Assembly (NCBI GenBank): GCA_001579985.1
Contig: LRSR01014189.1
Coordinates: forward strand, 1 to 25,000
Length of the DNA: 25,000 nucleotides
DNA from: Hypsibius dujardini
Taxonomy: Eukaryota; Tardigrada; Eutardigrada; Parachela; Hypsibiidae
Direction of reading: 5' to 3'
A model generated the notes under the pieces. It did no database searches. It saw only the letters and a program-made list of their open reading frames with translations, and had not been told where the DNA came from. This document shows positions 1-9,473 of the stretch, one piece after another (position 1 is the first letter of the stretch; each line of letters begins with the position of its first letter). Made by a program: the position numbers and the translations under genes.

Positions 1-1532
1 TTATGAAACTGGCCTGGTTGACTGCGCTGTTCGTGTAGAGCGACAAACGTGGCCTTGCAGCATGCGTTGCAGAAATGCATGGTGAGTTGCAGTTACAGGA
101 CAAGTTCTCAACAAACACTGCTTATTTTAGCTTCGGCAGCAGACCTCACCCAAACATGTTTGAAATCCGATAAGAGTCATCGACCGGTTTTGTTAGACAG
201 TCGTTATCACGTTGCAGTTGCGCAGTCGTGATAATGAAAAACTTTACGATTGACTATGCAGTGACTGTACACTCAATGTTTTTCCTGTACGCTTGCAATC
301 TAAACCGGTTGTTGAAAACCGACCCACAACGTCTTGTCCCTCGACATTCTGTTCAATGCACACTGTGACTTGTTGGCCCCAGACATTCTGGCCTGAAATA
401 TTCTGTTCTTACCGTCCGATTAGACACTTGGGATCCTGACATCCTGTTCCGGGACTTCTTGTCCGTGCCGACATGCCGTGCGAGGACATTTTGTCCCGGA
501 ATATCCCATGTTTAGAACGTCGCGCCACTATGGTGTTCGGAACACCAACTTCTTTAAGTTTCCCCGGCAAGAATGGAATAAAAAGAGCGGGAGTACGGAC
601 AGATTGGAAAACACTGTGTGAGGTTGCCAAAAATAGCGGCTGTGCCATTTACACACGATGGGGACCTGTGCCAGTCTTTGGCACCCCAAATTGTATTTTG
701 ACTCTCTGCCAAAGTCATACTGGTACTCACTTGTAGCTTCCCCCTTTCCCCGGTCGAAATCGGGGGAAGTGAATAGGGTTGCTTTTTCTCTCGAACGAGT
801 TAATATATAAGCTTGCTTCAAGAAAAGAGTCTCGTACCCGGCGTGTTTAGATGCTGAAGTTTTACATGTAACAAGGATGTTTCTGGAACGACCGAAACAA
901 CCTGCCATTCAGTCCGAATGTCCAAGTTTTCTGAAGGGAGCCTTCCATACGGAAACAGGAGAGATGGAAAGGCTATCGACCCAGAGAGAGTTTGTTTCAG
1001 AAACTGAAGACTGAGGGGCGATCAAGTAAGCTCGCAGGCTGCCCTAGTCAATATGAGATTTGGAATATCAGGAAATATATGACCCAACATAATAATTTAT
1101 GTTTTTCTGCTGTAGGCCATATAAAATTTTGTAGATCCTTATAAATTTTATCGTACATATCGTACATTATCGTAAACATATACTGATAAAATTCGTAAGT
1201 TTTTTGTCAGATCTTATAAATGCTTCAAGTTGTAAGACCGGGCTCTGAAAATTTTTATACATTTTTAGCAGGAAAAGATGACCAGTGGTCAATTGGCAAG
1301 GGAACATATATACAACAAAACGAAATCATTAAATTGCTGCCACTGAATGTTGTTTTTAAGTTTAATCAATATAACAAATGCTAAGGTACTGACCGTCGAT
1401 TATTATTACTCTTTAATGGGAAACGATAAAGCATTATTTAATGATATCACACTGAAAAACGTGTTCCTTTGACAACTTTTATGTGATTATTATCATACCG
1501 TAAGCGAAGAAGTTCCAATGTATGTGTAATAT
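1..1532. other. Intergenic, no gene recognised
   Basis: I see no convincing coding exon here. The few open frames are short, overlap on both strands and show no domain. Two textures stand out: a cluster of degenerate GACATTCTGTTCC-like motifs at about 340-510, and an AT-rich stretch at about 1080-1230 containing a small inverted repeat (CTTATAAATTTTATCG near 1138 against TGATAAAATTCGTAAG near 1184). Confidence 0.5.
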
Positions 1533-1613
1533 GCGGGTTTAGTGCAGTGGGTAGGGCTTGATCTTCAGGGTATTAAGGGTTCGATTTCTCCCAAAGATCA
1601 CCCTATTTTTTTT
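1533..1613 (+). repeat. tRNA-like pol III element (SINE head or tRNA pseudogene)
   Basis: An A-box-like TAGTGCAGTGG at 1540-1550 is followed 27 nt later by a B-box-like GGTTCGATTTC at 1578-1588, then by a run of eight T at 1606-1613 that could act as a pol III terminator. Box order, spacing and the total of about 72 nt fit a tRNA. The acceptor and T stems pair poorly, so a working tRNA is unlikely. A tRNA-derived SINE or a decayed tRNA copy fits best. The family was not identified. Confidence 0.45.
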
Positions 1614-2271
1614 CAGCGGCTGTCGTCCCAAAAACGGTGAGACACATTTTTGCAACGTATATAGAACAGGTAAAGGACAATCGCAGCCTTTTTGCAAATC
1701 ATTATGTTTACCATCAGATCCGACAATATTTATCCGACCTTAAAACAACTTTGTTTTTCGGGTCTTTTTAATTTGTATAAATTACGGCTTACAAATTTCT
1801 TGCATGCTGTGTACGAACTCAGTAAGGCTTTTTGTAAAGGGCAATATTTTTCCGTATGCGTAATGTTACTAGGGGTGCACTCCGTTTGCGCGCAAGCGAC
1901 GGAAGACGCCACACGCGCTCCGTCGCACATAAATGCAACTCATTATACGGAGAGAAAAGCAAGTCGTGACAGTGGAGAAACGAATTTTTTTATCACCCTG
2001 TTTGTTATTTCGTTCCTAGTTCCTATAGGAACGGAACGGTGCACCAACTTTCTGTTCCTACCGCCCTGACAGGAATGGAGCAAGAAACAACAGGAATTTG
2101 TAGGAAAATATATGAACAGTTTTGGCCATTAAAATGACCAGAAGATCTTTGGAGATAAAAGTGCCGTTTACAAGACTAAGACAGGTGAATTATGACTTTC
2201 TAATTGTCAAGTATAAACTCCTGCAATATATGATAAAAATCAGTTTTTTTTAGAATTTTTACTGTAAACTG
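1614..2271. other. Intergenic, no gene recognised
   Basis: There is a 125-codon open frame on the plus strand (1692-2069), but it has no recognisable domain, low-complexity composition and a similar open frame opposite. A short palindrome, GTTCCTATAGGAAC, lies near 2020. Nothing else is supportable. Confidence 0.4.
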
Positions 2272-2743
2272 ACAAAGGAATTCCACTACTCTCGAAGGTG
2301 AAATCTTGCACATCCATTAATTTTGTAGTGTGCATTTACATTAAATGATGCTGTTTCCATTGAGAAAAAATGAAAACGAGTGGAATTTTTTAAAAATAAA
2401 AATGTACGACGTGTTGGTAAACAGATGGCGCTGTAATGTTATCTTATGCCGTGTCACTTGATTGATTTATTCGGCTACAGTCGTTACTGGTTCGTTTCTG
2501 TCGTTGACAAGGACTACAGATATACAGTAGTAACACTGGCACATCTAGCAATCAACTGACGCGGTATACGGTAACAATGGCAGCGCCATCTATGTACCAC
2601 CACGTAGTACGTTTTTGTTTTTAGAAAACTGTTTCCACAAGTTTTTTTTTCTCGATGGAAACAGCATCACATAATGTAAATGCAGACTACAAAATTAACG
2701 GATGCGCAAGATTTCACTTTCGAGAGTAGTGGAATTCCCTTGT
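2272..2743. repeat. Fold-back element 1 (long inverted repeat, about 470 bp)
   Basis: The left arm (about 2272-2468) begins ACAAAGGAATTCCACTACTC. The right arm (about 2547-2743) is its diverged reverse complement and ends GGAATTCCCTTGT. Matching landmarks run throughout: TGATGCTGTTTCCAT on the left against ATGGAAACAGCATCA on the right, and AGATGGCGCTG against CAGCGCCATCT. The loop is about 78 nt. No transposase is present, so this is a non-autonomous fold-back or MITE-like element. It could also be transcribed as a long hairpin. Its ends (CAARGGAAT) resemble those of the fold-back at 11771-12459. Confidence 0.85.
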
Positions 2744-3745
2744 AAGACTTGCATCAGAAAGTCGTTCAAAGTCGTCGTTCGTTTGTACACAAAGAAGAAA
2801 TGTAGCTCGAATAAAGGCAAACTACTCCCACAAACTCCAGCCTTCAATAGAATGTCTATTGCCAGCATTCTTTGCAGCTCCAAACAACTTCTGCGGCCTT
2901 GCGCGTTACGCGGCCAATTGGAACACCGCCACACCGTTTGTGCCTAAGGTGGTTGCACTGGGAGCACTTTATCCAGGTTTCAATCTCTGAAAGCTGCACC
3001 TGCTGGAAGCAGCACTCTCCGCACATTTGCTCCAGTGAGGAAAAGATCGGTTGGCTGAATTGTGGCTGTCTAGCTGTTTTCCTCTTTTCGATCTGTGCTA
3101 CCTTAGCGCGGATAGCAGAAAAAGCATATGTAATACAAACATACAGCAGTAGGCTAAAAGGTGTCTCTAACGAAGTGCCATAAACGAAACACTAAATTAT
3201 GAAGGGTAGGGCTTTGTGACCGTGAAGTACTATTTGGCGATGCGGCAATTTACCTTCATGTGACAGAACAACGCTGAAATTACAATTGGCTGCTAACCCG
3301 GGTAGCTTCTTCGTTGCCGAGTTGTTAATTGCTTGTACATTCCGGGGTCCTGAAAGTAACGCTCACATCACTGGTCAATGTGCAAATATTTCTGGTTTTT
3401 TGTATACTTTTCGTTTGCTTTGACTGCTTTGCGCTTGGTCTACTCGCTACAGTCACAATGAAATTTTTGTGGAAATCCTCCTTGAGAACTACCTCCATTT
3501 GAGACACTGCAGACTCTCTGGCAAATTCTGCAGATAAAAGCAATAATAATGCATTCCGAGACTGTTAACCAAATGTAACAATTTTTTCAAGCGGGTTGTT
3601 TCAGTAATTGAGCTAGTTGTATACTGACTATTGAAAAATTGTTGTTCATCCGATGGGGCCTCATGCTCGCAGGGATGAACTACGAACAATTAACTAATAT
3701 ATTCAGCCGATGGTCTGGCCTTGACTTAGATAATGTATAACACTG
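2744..3745. other. Region without a recognised gene
   Basis: Several open frames of 60-100 codons exist on both strands. The minus-strand frame at 3325-3543 has an amphipathic, protein-like composition and could be an exon belonging to the coding relic at 3746-4230. I cannot place splice sites or name a family. Confidence 0.3.
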
Positions 3746-4230
3746 CTACTTTAGTATACCTTTCCCGTTTGCGCCGTCAATGAAATTTATTTGTTTCTCA
3801 GAAAAATAGATCCTCGGTATCACAAGACAACGCTTATCTTTCCGAGGACCATCGCTGGAGTCGAACTTAACGCTGTGGTTGCGTACCACAAACGGTAGGC
3901 CGTGCAGCTCCGGAACACGGTCAATAGATCCATGAAATCCCGTCTTGATCGCAGCCTTCAGAGCATCGGTGACGTCAATCGCGATGCAGTCGACATATTT
4001 TTGATCTGAGAATTTGGCCGTCTTGGTGGTGTGAACCGCACACCAATCTCGTTTCGAACGTTCACGAACTGATTTTTGTCCTCGGAAACTGTTGTGACGA
4101 TTCGGCTGACAAGGACAGGGTCAGATGGGTTGTTGAATATAAGCGGCAAAAGGGTACTACCAAAACGGTTTTTCACCGGTGCCTCCGAGATATCTGTCAC
4201 GCAGCAGAGGTCCTGAGGCGTTCGTTCCAA
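3746..4230 (-). pseudogene. Frameshifted coding relic of unknown family
   Basis: Two minus-strand frames join into one protein-like reading. The first (4230 to about 4030) contains CCVTDISEAPVKNRFGSTLL and FVNVRNEIGVRF. The second (about 4030 to the TAG at 3748-3746) contains KFSDQKYVDCIAIDVTDALK, FHGSIDRVPELHGLPFVVRN and KDKRCLVIPRIYF. The frame must shift by one base near 4024-4036. Composition is strongly coding-like in both pieces, with balanced charge, aromatic residues and little low complexity, and the first frame closes soon after the second opens. I do not recognise the family. It is either a broken gene or an exon carrying a sequencing or assembly indel. No start codon or upstream splice site is evident, although an open frame at 4264-4536 could be related. 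Confidence 0.55.
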
Positions 4231-4263
4231 TAGACGCCACGGTCAACGCAGGAAGATAAGTCT

Positions 4264-4536
4264 TCATCGTAGCCCTGAGTCCAACAACAAACAGCTTAAG
4301 CAGCTTTTAAGCACAGAAATCAGTGTCGTATAGTTGAAGCTCAGGAAGGTGTGACCTATAAATGAATCAATAGCAGATAATTTCAATAGTGTAACTTGTA
4401 AAGACTCAATTAAATTTTCCATGAAATCGTTCCAATTACGTCTTTTCAGTTCTTTCAGGCTATTCCGCTGTATACTTTTAGTTTGCGGGCTCGAATTTAT
4501 CGCCTCTTGTAACTCGTAAATCAAAACTTTTCTCAC
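4264..4536 (-). CDS. Possible coding exon, hypothetical
   Basis: This is a 90-codon open frame starting with ATG, with a charged N-terminal half (KELKRRNWNDFMENLIESLQ) and a more hydrophobic C-terminal half. It lies just upstream, on the same strand, of the frameshifted relic at 3746-4230 and could be part of the same gene. No domain was recognised and no clear splice sites were found. It may be a chance open frame. Confidence 0.2.
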   Translation of the reverse strand: MRKVLIYELQEAINSSPQTKSIQRNSLKELKRRNWNDFMENLIESLQVTLLKLSAIDSFIGHTFLSFNYTTLISVLKSCLSCLLLDSGLR

Positions 4537-5083
4537 TTTTTATCAATCAACGAACCTTTGCTAGACTTTCCTTTGAGTGTGTCTGTTTAGCGACCATTGA
4601 GGTTCCAACTTACCTAATCAGTAATACCTCGTTTTGGGTTTCTCTTTTCTCCTCCGTTGCCTTTCATGGTAAAAGTCACGGAAGTTAGAAAGAAACAGAA
4701 AAAGCAACGACGCCAAACCAGTGCCATTTTCTCATTGTCTCTTATTGTCTTGCCTTAAGGCGGCTACCAATCAAGTACTCGAAGTAGTGATTCAGCGCAG
4801 GACAAACACTTTAGCGCGCGAAATTTCTGGAAAAAGTTTGTACTCACGCAGTCCACAATTTTTTTTTTGTAAGATTTGAACACAGCCTATCCCAAATTTT
4901 CTAATAAATTTCAAATTCTGGACATGTTGAGTTATGTATATTTAAATAACTAATTATAAAAAGGCTGCAGCTATTTTTCCCCTTCCTTGTAGTGTGCGGG
5001 GCCCAGTAGAACCCCGGCTATTTTACCCCTCCCTGAATATACAATAAAAGGCTTAACTGCGTCACGGCTAATTAACTCCTTCC
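4537..5083. other. Intergenic, no gene recognised
   Basis: This is AT-rich sequence without a coding frame. At about 4998-5033 there is a diverged direct copy of the outermost part of the next fold-back's arm (GGGCCCAGTAGA, then CTATTTTACCCCTCCC), so that element's flank was duplicated or inserted twice. Confidence 0.45.
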
Positions 5084-5479
5084 TAGGGCCCAATAGATCC
5101 CTAGCTATTTTACCCCTCCCCTTCCGTCTGTTCTGTCAGTCCGTTGTAAGTCCGTCCGTTGTCGGTCGGTTCATTATCTGTCCGTTAGCTGTCTGTTCGT
5201 CCGTTGTCTGCCCGTCCTTTGTCCGTCCGTCCCTTGTCTGTTCGTCCGTTGCCTGTCTGCCCGTTTTTGGTCACAGAGAACGGATGCACAGAGAATGGAC
5301 GGACAGTAAACGGACGGACAGACAACGGACGGAAAGACAACGAATAGATAGACAACAGACGAACAGGCAACGGACGAACAGACAGCGGACGGACAAAAAA
5401 TGAACCGACAGGCAACAGACGGACTGACAGAACAGACGGAAGGGGAGGGGTAAAATAGCTGGGGATCTATTCGGCCCTA
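5084..5479. repeat. Fold-back element 2 with GTCCGTCCGTTG minisatellite arms
   Basis: The outer arms are a clear inverted repeat: TAGGGCCCAATAGATCCCTA at 5084 against ATCTATTCGGCCCTA ending at 5479, with CTATTTTACCCCTCCCC inside both. Inside these, the left arm is a run of degenerate GTCCGTCCGTTGTCT units (about 5125-5260) and the right arm is the complementary AACGGACGGACAGAC run (about 5280-5440). The whole element is a hairpin of nearly 400 bp whose stem is a minisatellite. The open frames across it, with repeating S-V-R-P-L and similar residues, are translations of the repeat and not genes. Confidence 0.85.
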
Positions 5480-6666
5480 AAAGGGGGGGGGGACGAAAGA
5501 GCCAATCTGTTATATAAATTAGTTTCACAATAATATTTGAAAAAATGAAATATGTGGAAACCTTCAATGATGGTAGGGTCTTCCATTGTATTACATTGAA
5601 GATATAATACGCCTTTGCGTTGCAATATCAAAAAAATGGTTCGTGCGAAAAGTTCCAGCCCGGCATTGATAGCACATATAGTAATGAACCTTTTCATTGA
5701 TCTGCAGAGAGAAAATAGTAACGCAGGGCTTACTGCAGATTTTTCTTTTATATCCAGTGTGTTGGGGCTATAGCAGGATAAAAGAAGGTCTGTTTGCGAG
5801 CAAAATTTGCGAGGATCAGGGTTGTAATTTGCGCGAATACAACTAGTAGTTATTTTTGCTATCGGTGAGCGTTGTGAGATCGCAGACTATTTTCGATTAA
5901 GAAGGATGAGTAAGTTTAAAGAATTCACTAATTTTTTGGCCCCAACTAATATTATTGGTAGAAAAGCTGCATGAATCAGTCGAGCTCGACGTCATTGGAC
6001 GTTCTCATATTGTACAGCAGATCAATGATTATGAAATCGTTTAACAAAGTTCCTGCCTTCGTATTCCAAAAAATTTTTTAGTGGAATGTATAGACAGGGA
6101 GACAACCTGTCAGGATGTGCCAACCTATGTGACTGCTGCTGGGTCGTGTCGCATAATTCTGCCACCAACGTCTGCCAGGGTTTCAGTGTAACCGCGCGCT
6201 TTAAGTTCCCACGACGTAGCCCATTTACACGCTGCGAGCGGTTACTAGACATTTGTCGAAGAAAAGAGGGACCATTGATGAGTTGCGAGAAGATGCCGCT
6301 CTCACTGCTATTGACGGAATGTCTTTGGAGGACGGACGGTGGCAATCTGGACGGCAAGCAACAGGTGGGTCATTAACCGATCCGTGCGAGAAAGAACGCA
6401 TCGTCCATGCACGGTGGGTCATGGTCTGTGATTCGTCTAGACTGGATTACTGTCGGTCGATTAATGATGGCCAGATCAATAAACAGTTGAAGTAAACAGC
6501 ACCGACGGACAGCTAAGATGATTTAGGGAGCCCGACTTAATATCGCTACGGACCAAAGTCTGACATTTGATAATGGCACTTTAGATATACAGTACTTCCC
6601 ATAATATTGGCATAGAAATTGGCAGAGGCATAGAAACTGGGACGTCAGAATAATGAGTAACCATAA
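5480..6666. other. Region without a recognised gene
   Basis: A G-run follows the fold-back at 5483-5492. Between about 6080 and 6500 base composition is less AT-rich, and open frames of 80-111 codons overlap on both strands. None shows a domain or believable splice borders, so I do not call a gene. Confidence 0.35.
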
Positions 6667-6672
6667 TTTATT
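6667..6672 (-). promoter_or_regulatory. Possible polyadenylation signal AATAAA
   Basis: A canonical AATAAA on the minus strand lies about 290 nt downstream of the stop codon of the CBM21-like exon (6963-7664), on the same strand. It is plausible as its 3' end signal, but the hexamer is common in AT-rich DNA. Confidence 0.3.
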
Positions 6673-6962
6673 AGCAAACAGGAAAGCATGCACTATTTCT
6701 AGAATGATAGAGCAAAGCAACACAATTTTCATGGACAAAATTACGCAACACAAAACACAAAAGTTTTGATTTGGGGTCAGACAAGTGCCCTTGGGTTTGA
6801 GGGTACTTGCGTATTTGCCCAAATGAACTGGGAAAAAAAACACAAATACAAAAAAATAAGCCTACTCCTCCATAAATGTTGTTTCGGGTGTTGCCGGCGG
6901 CCTTGTTTTCGTCATCCCTTCCAAAAACCGTACAGCATTCCGCTCCATCACAAACACACTTC

Positions 6963-7664
6963 TCAAGTGCGAGCTGACGGATTTTCCATGATGTAGCCGA
7001 CGCGGTGGTTGTCGTCCACAAATCTCTTCAACGCCCGAGGCCCAACGCCGAATTGATATTCGGCAATAAAACATACGAACGATGCATCACTTGGGACTTG
7101 GAAGGAGGCTCTGTAGAGATCCGAAAGTGCCTTTGGGTGTGAAGCATTCGTCAGATTTGCAGAAGTATTGGAGGACTCTTCAAAGGGTGCACGGAACTTG
7201 GCTTCGGTCTCATACCACTGCGACGGGGGTGAAGTGAGTGCATATGCAATTATAACGTTCTTCCTCCAGTCCAGTCCTTCCATATGTTTTATGACGCGAA
7301 CATCTATAAACACATGATCAACGGAAAAACTTGCAGCATGCACCCTTACAGGGTGAGACTCGTCGATTGGCATTTCGGGAAGCGGATTCTGGAATAGTGG
7401 TGTCCAGTGACAGGTATTATAATAAGGGTTTTGTGGATCCATACGGTGATTGGCTGCTGCCTTATGGTGAGCAACATGATCAACGGAAAAACTTGCAGCA
7501 TGCACCCTTACAGGGTGAGACTCGTCGATTGGCATTTCGGGAAGCGGATTCTGGAATAGTGGTGTCCAGTGATAGGTATTATAATAAGGGTTTTGTGGAT
7601 CCATACGGTGATTGGCTGCTGCCTTATGGTGAGCGACATCATCCCAGTTTTGGAAATTAATGAC
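6963..7664 (-). CDS. Terminal exon of a CBM21-like (protein phosphatase 1 glycogen-targeting subunit-like) protein
   Basis: The open reading runs from a good acceptor (CCTTCGCAG, exon starting at 7664 in phase 0) to TGA at 6965-6963, 233 residues. Residues from about 95 onward resemble CBM21, the carbohydrate-binding domain of PPP1R3 glycogen-targeting subunits. The order matches: a strand with VRVHAASF, then FIDVRVIKH, WRKNVIIAYAL, SQWYETEAKF, a Ser/Asn-rich insert, LSDLYRASFQVP, FVCFIAEYQF and a closing FVDDNHRVGY that resembles the family's W-D-N-N-x-x-x-N-Y. This was read by eye. Known PPP1R3 proteins recruit PP1 to glycogen through an RVxF motif, which is not seen here and may lie in a missing upstream exon. 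The exon contains a 162-bp tandem duplication (7312-7635). An in-frame ATG at 7604 could also serve as start. Upstream exons were not identified. Confidence 0.6.
   Translation of the reverse strand, partial: VINFQNWDDVAHHKAAANHRMDPQNPYYNTYHWTPLFQNPLPEMPIDESHPVRVHAASFSVDHVAHHKAAANHRMDPQNPYYNTCHWTPLFQNPLPEMPIDESHPVRVHAASFSVDHVFIDVRVIKHMEGLDWRKNVIIAYALTSPPSQWYETEAKFRAPFEESSNTSANLTNASHPKALSDLYRASFQVPSDASFVCFIAEYQFGVGPRALKRFVDDNHRVGYIMENPSART
7312..7635 (-). repeat. In-frame 162-bp tandem duplication inside the CBM21-like exon
   Basis: The two units are 7312-7473 and 7474-7635. Each encodes 54 residues beginning (on the minus strand) with VAHHKAAANHRMDPQNPYYN-type sequence. I see only about two substitutions between the units, one changing Tyr to Cys, so the event is recent. 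The length is a multiple of three, so the frame is kept. It duplicates the linker and the first strands preceding the CBM21-like core. Confidence 0.95.
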
Positions 7665-9045
7665 CTGCGAAGGTACACAGGTTCAGGTAAGTATCGCGTC
7701 ACAGAGGCTCGAATAATGAGCGGTAATGAAGGGTTTGTTTGTACAAGCTACTCCCTGGTTTGGAGCAAGTCCTGATGGTGAAAATGGCGGGGACGATTTA
7801 TCTCATAAATCTGGTTATAACACGGCGAACCTTCTCTAGTGAGCTGATTTTGGCGGCTCCTCAAATTAGCTCATGCGACAAGTTTTTCCAGTGCGTGACA
7901 TATAGCCAACCCGACAAGTTCGCCCAGCGGCCAGTTTTCCCTCTCATCTGGATAGCCCACCCTACAACTCCAAACTCGCCTGCTTGGTCCTTTCCCAGTT
8001 ACTCTTTACTTGTTAGCCCAGCAACCGGATTAGGCGCGAAACTGTCTCTCCCTTTCCTGATTCACTTTCTATACCTCTCCGTATTTTGGAAGTATATAAA
8101 GCAAGGTCTGCCACCTTTAGAGATATAAGTCTCCTTCTCGGCAACAATCAGTTCTAACAATTTTTTTCCTATTGGTTTTGGCCGTCTTCGACTACCGTGT
8201 TCCTTCCGCGTTCGCAATGCCAAAAGGAGAAAAACCTCTACTCCCGCTGAAATGGGTTCCCGTGTTTGAATAAGTGCCAAGCCCTAGTACACATAAAAGA
8301 CGAATTGTTACCTTAAATTTTTACATAGAAACAGCGGCTTATATCAATCATTTTTTGTACGACCACCACAAAATGTACGCCGTACCAGGCCGTATTATGT
8401 ACGATCGCATTTATTTTAATCAGTGTACAGTGTACAGTTTAATCAGTGTACAGTGTACAGTTTTCAGCCCTTGTAAACATTACGCAGGAAAAATATCGTG
8501 TCTAACAAAAATCCTGAGAGAAATCTTATATAATTCGTAAGGCGTATTTCATACATACTTTGTAAGACGAACGAAATTTTTAAGATCATACGAATAAACT
8601 CAAGTCTTTTAAATTTTGTAAGGCTGGATGGGCGGAAAAGTTCAAGTCAATGCTTTCATCTATCTTTGGATTTTTATCATACGGTTTATGAAACATTACC
8701 TGTTTTTTACAACAATTCTGGAAATTGTTTTCAAAAACTTCTTTCAGATGGGCTAAGCATCGAATCGCGCGAACCTACTAACTACAGACGCTTGACCAAC
8801 CAAGGTATGATATAAGGCCTGAATATTGTTCCAGTTTTCCCACAGCCGTGAAACGTGAAAACATAAGTTTCGCAATTTCGCGAAAATGCTAAAACTGGTT
8901 CAGAACTATTTTTGGACATATATTTCGCCGTGTTGTAAATAATTAGAAATCCCACCACTGCATTCAACAAGATGCCAAACCCAGGACATCCTGCACAGAC
9001 TTTTATTCTGCCATCTGTTTTCGTTTAGCCAAGATACACTTATAC
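7665..9045. other. Region without a recognised gene
   Basis: Upstream exons of the CBM21-like gene should lie here on the minus strand. The 72-codon frame at 8062-8280 (basic, containing RTRKEHGSRRRPKPIGKKLL) is a weak candidate, but I cannot show its splice sites. A TATA-like GTATATAAAG lies on the plus strand at about 8092-8101 with no gene behind it. An exact 23-bp tandem duplication occupies 8415-8460. Confidence 0.3.
8415..8460. repeat. Two tandem 23-bp units
   Basis: The unit TTTAATCAGTGTACAGTGTACAG occurs twice head to tail, at 8415-8437 and 8438-8460, without mismatch. Each unit also contains two GTGTACA steps. This is a young replication-slippage type duplication with no evident function. 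Confidence 0.9.
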
Positions 9046-9097
9046 AGACCAAACTAATTGCAACAGCTCATATGGAGTTGTGGGTGCAGTTTGGTCT
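9046..9097 (+). ncRNA. 52-nt hairpin followed by T4, possible small RNA precursor
   Basis: AGACCAAACT (9046-9055) pairs perfectly with AGTTTGGTCT (9088-9097). After a small internal loop, CAACAGCTC pairs with GAGTTGTGG (8 of 9 pairs including one G-U) around a 5-nt loop, ATATG. TTTT follows directly. The shape resembles a short pre-miRNA or pol III hairpin, but hairpins of this size arise by chance and no conservation could be checked. Confidence 0.25.
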
Positions 9098-9473
9098 TTT
9101 CTCTGTTAGACTTCGTTCAAAAGCAAGTTGTCCGAAAGTTTTATAGACTTGCTCTGCATCGGGTATGTTGATTCATAAAATAGAAGAAATATGCAGAGAA
9201 ACGGTTCAATATCATATATTTGTATTCCTGGAATCATAAAAGAAATAGGGAAAGCGAATTTGGGATCATTTTCTTGACTTTTCAGAAGGACGTTGTCAAA
9301 ATTAGGAAAGACCCAGAATATTATAAAACTACCAAAAATGATTCAGAAATTTCTCCCGGCTGGACAGCAGCCTTCACTGTGTACTTAATCATATCAAGTT
9401 TTGTATCGCCACTGGCAGTGAGTTCAATCAGCTGTGAAATATGCGTAACAAGGTAGAGTAGTAACATTTTTAA

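Noticed and set aside
528-908. 126-codon minus-strand open frame
   Set aside because: It has no domain, an overlapping open frame on the other strand and no splice or start context.
5185-5567. Long minus-strand open frames rich in Ser-Val-Arg-Pro-Leu repeats
   Set aside because: They are translations of the GTCCGTCCGTTG minisatellite in the fold-back and occur in more than one frame; they are not a protein.
6022-6495. Overlapping open frames of 80-111 codons on both strands
   Set aside because: I considered a transposase or gene exon, but no motif, borders or consistent frame could be supported.
8092-8101. TATA-like GTATATAAAG on the plus strand
   Set aside because: No plus-strand gene follows within a believable distance, and AT-rich DNA gives such matches by chance.
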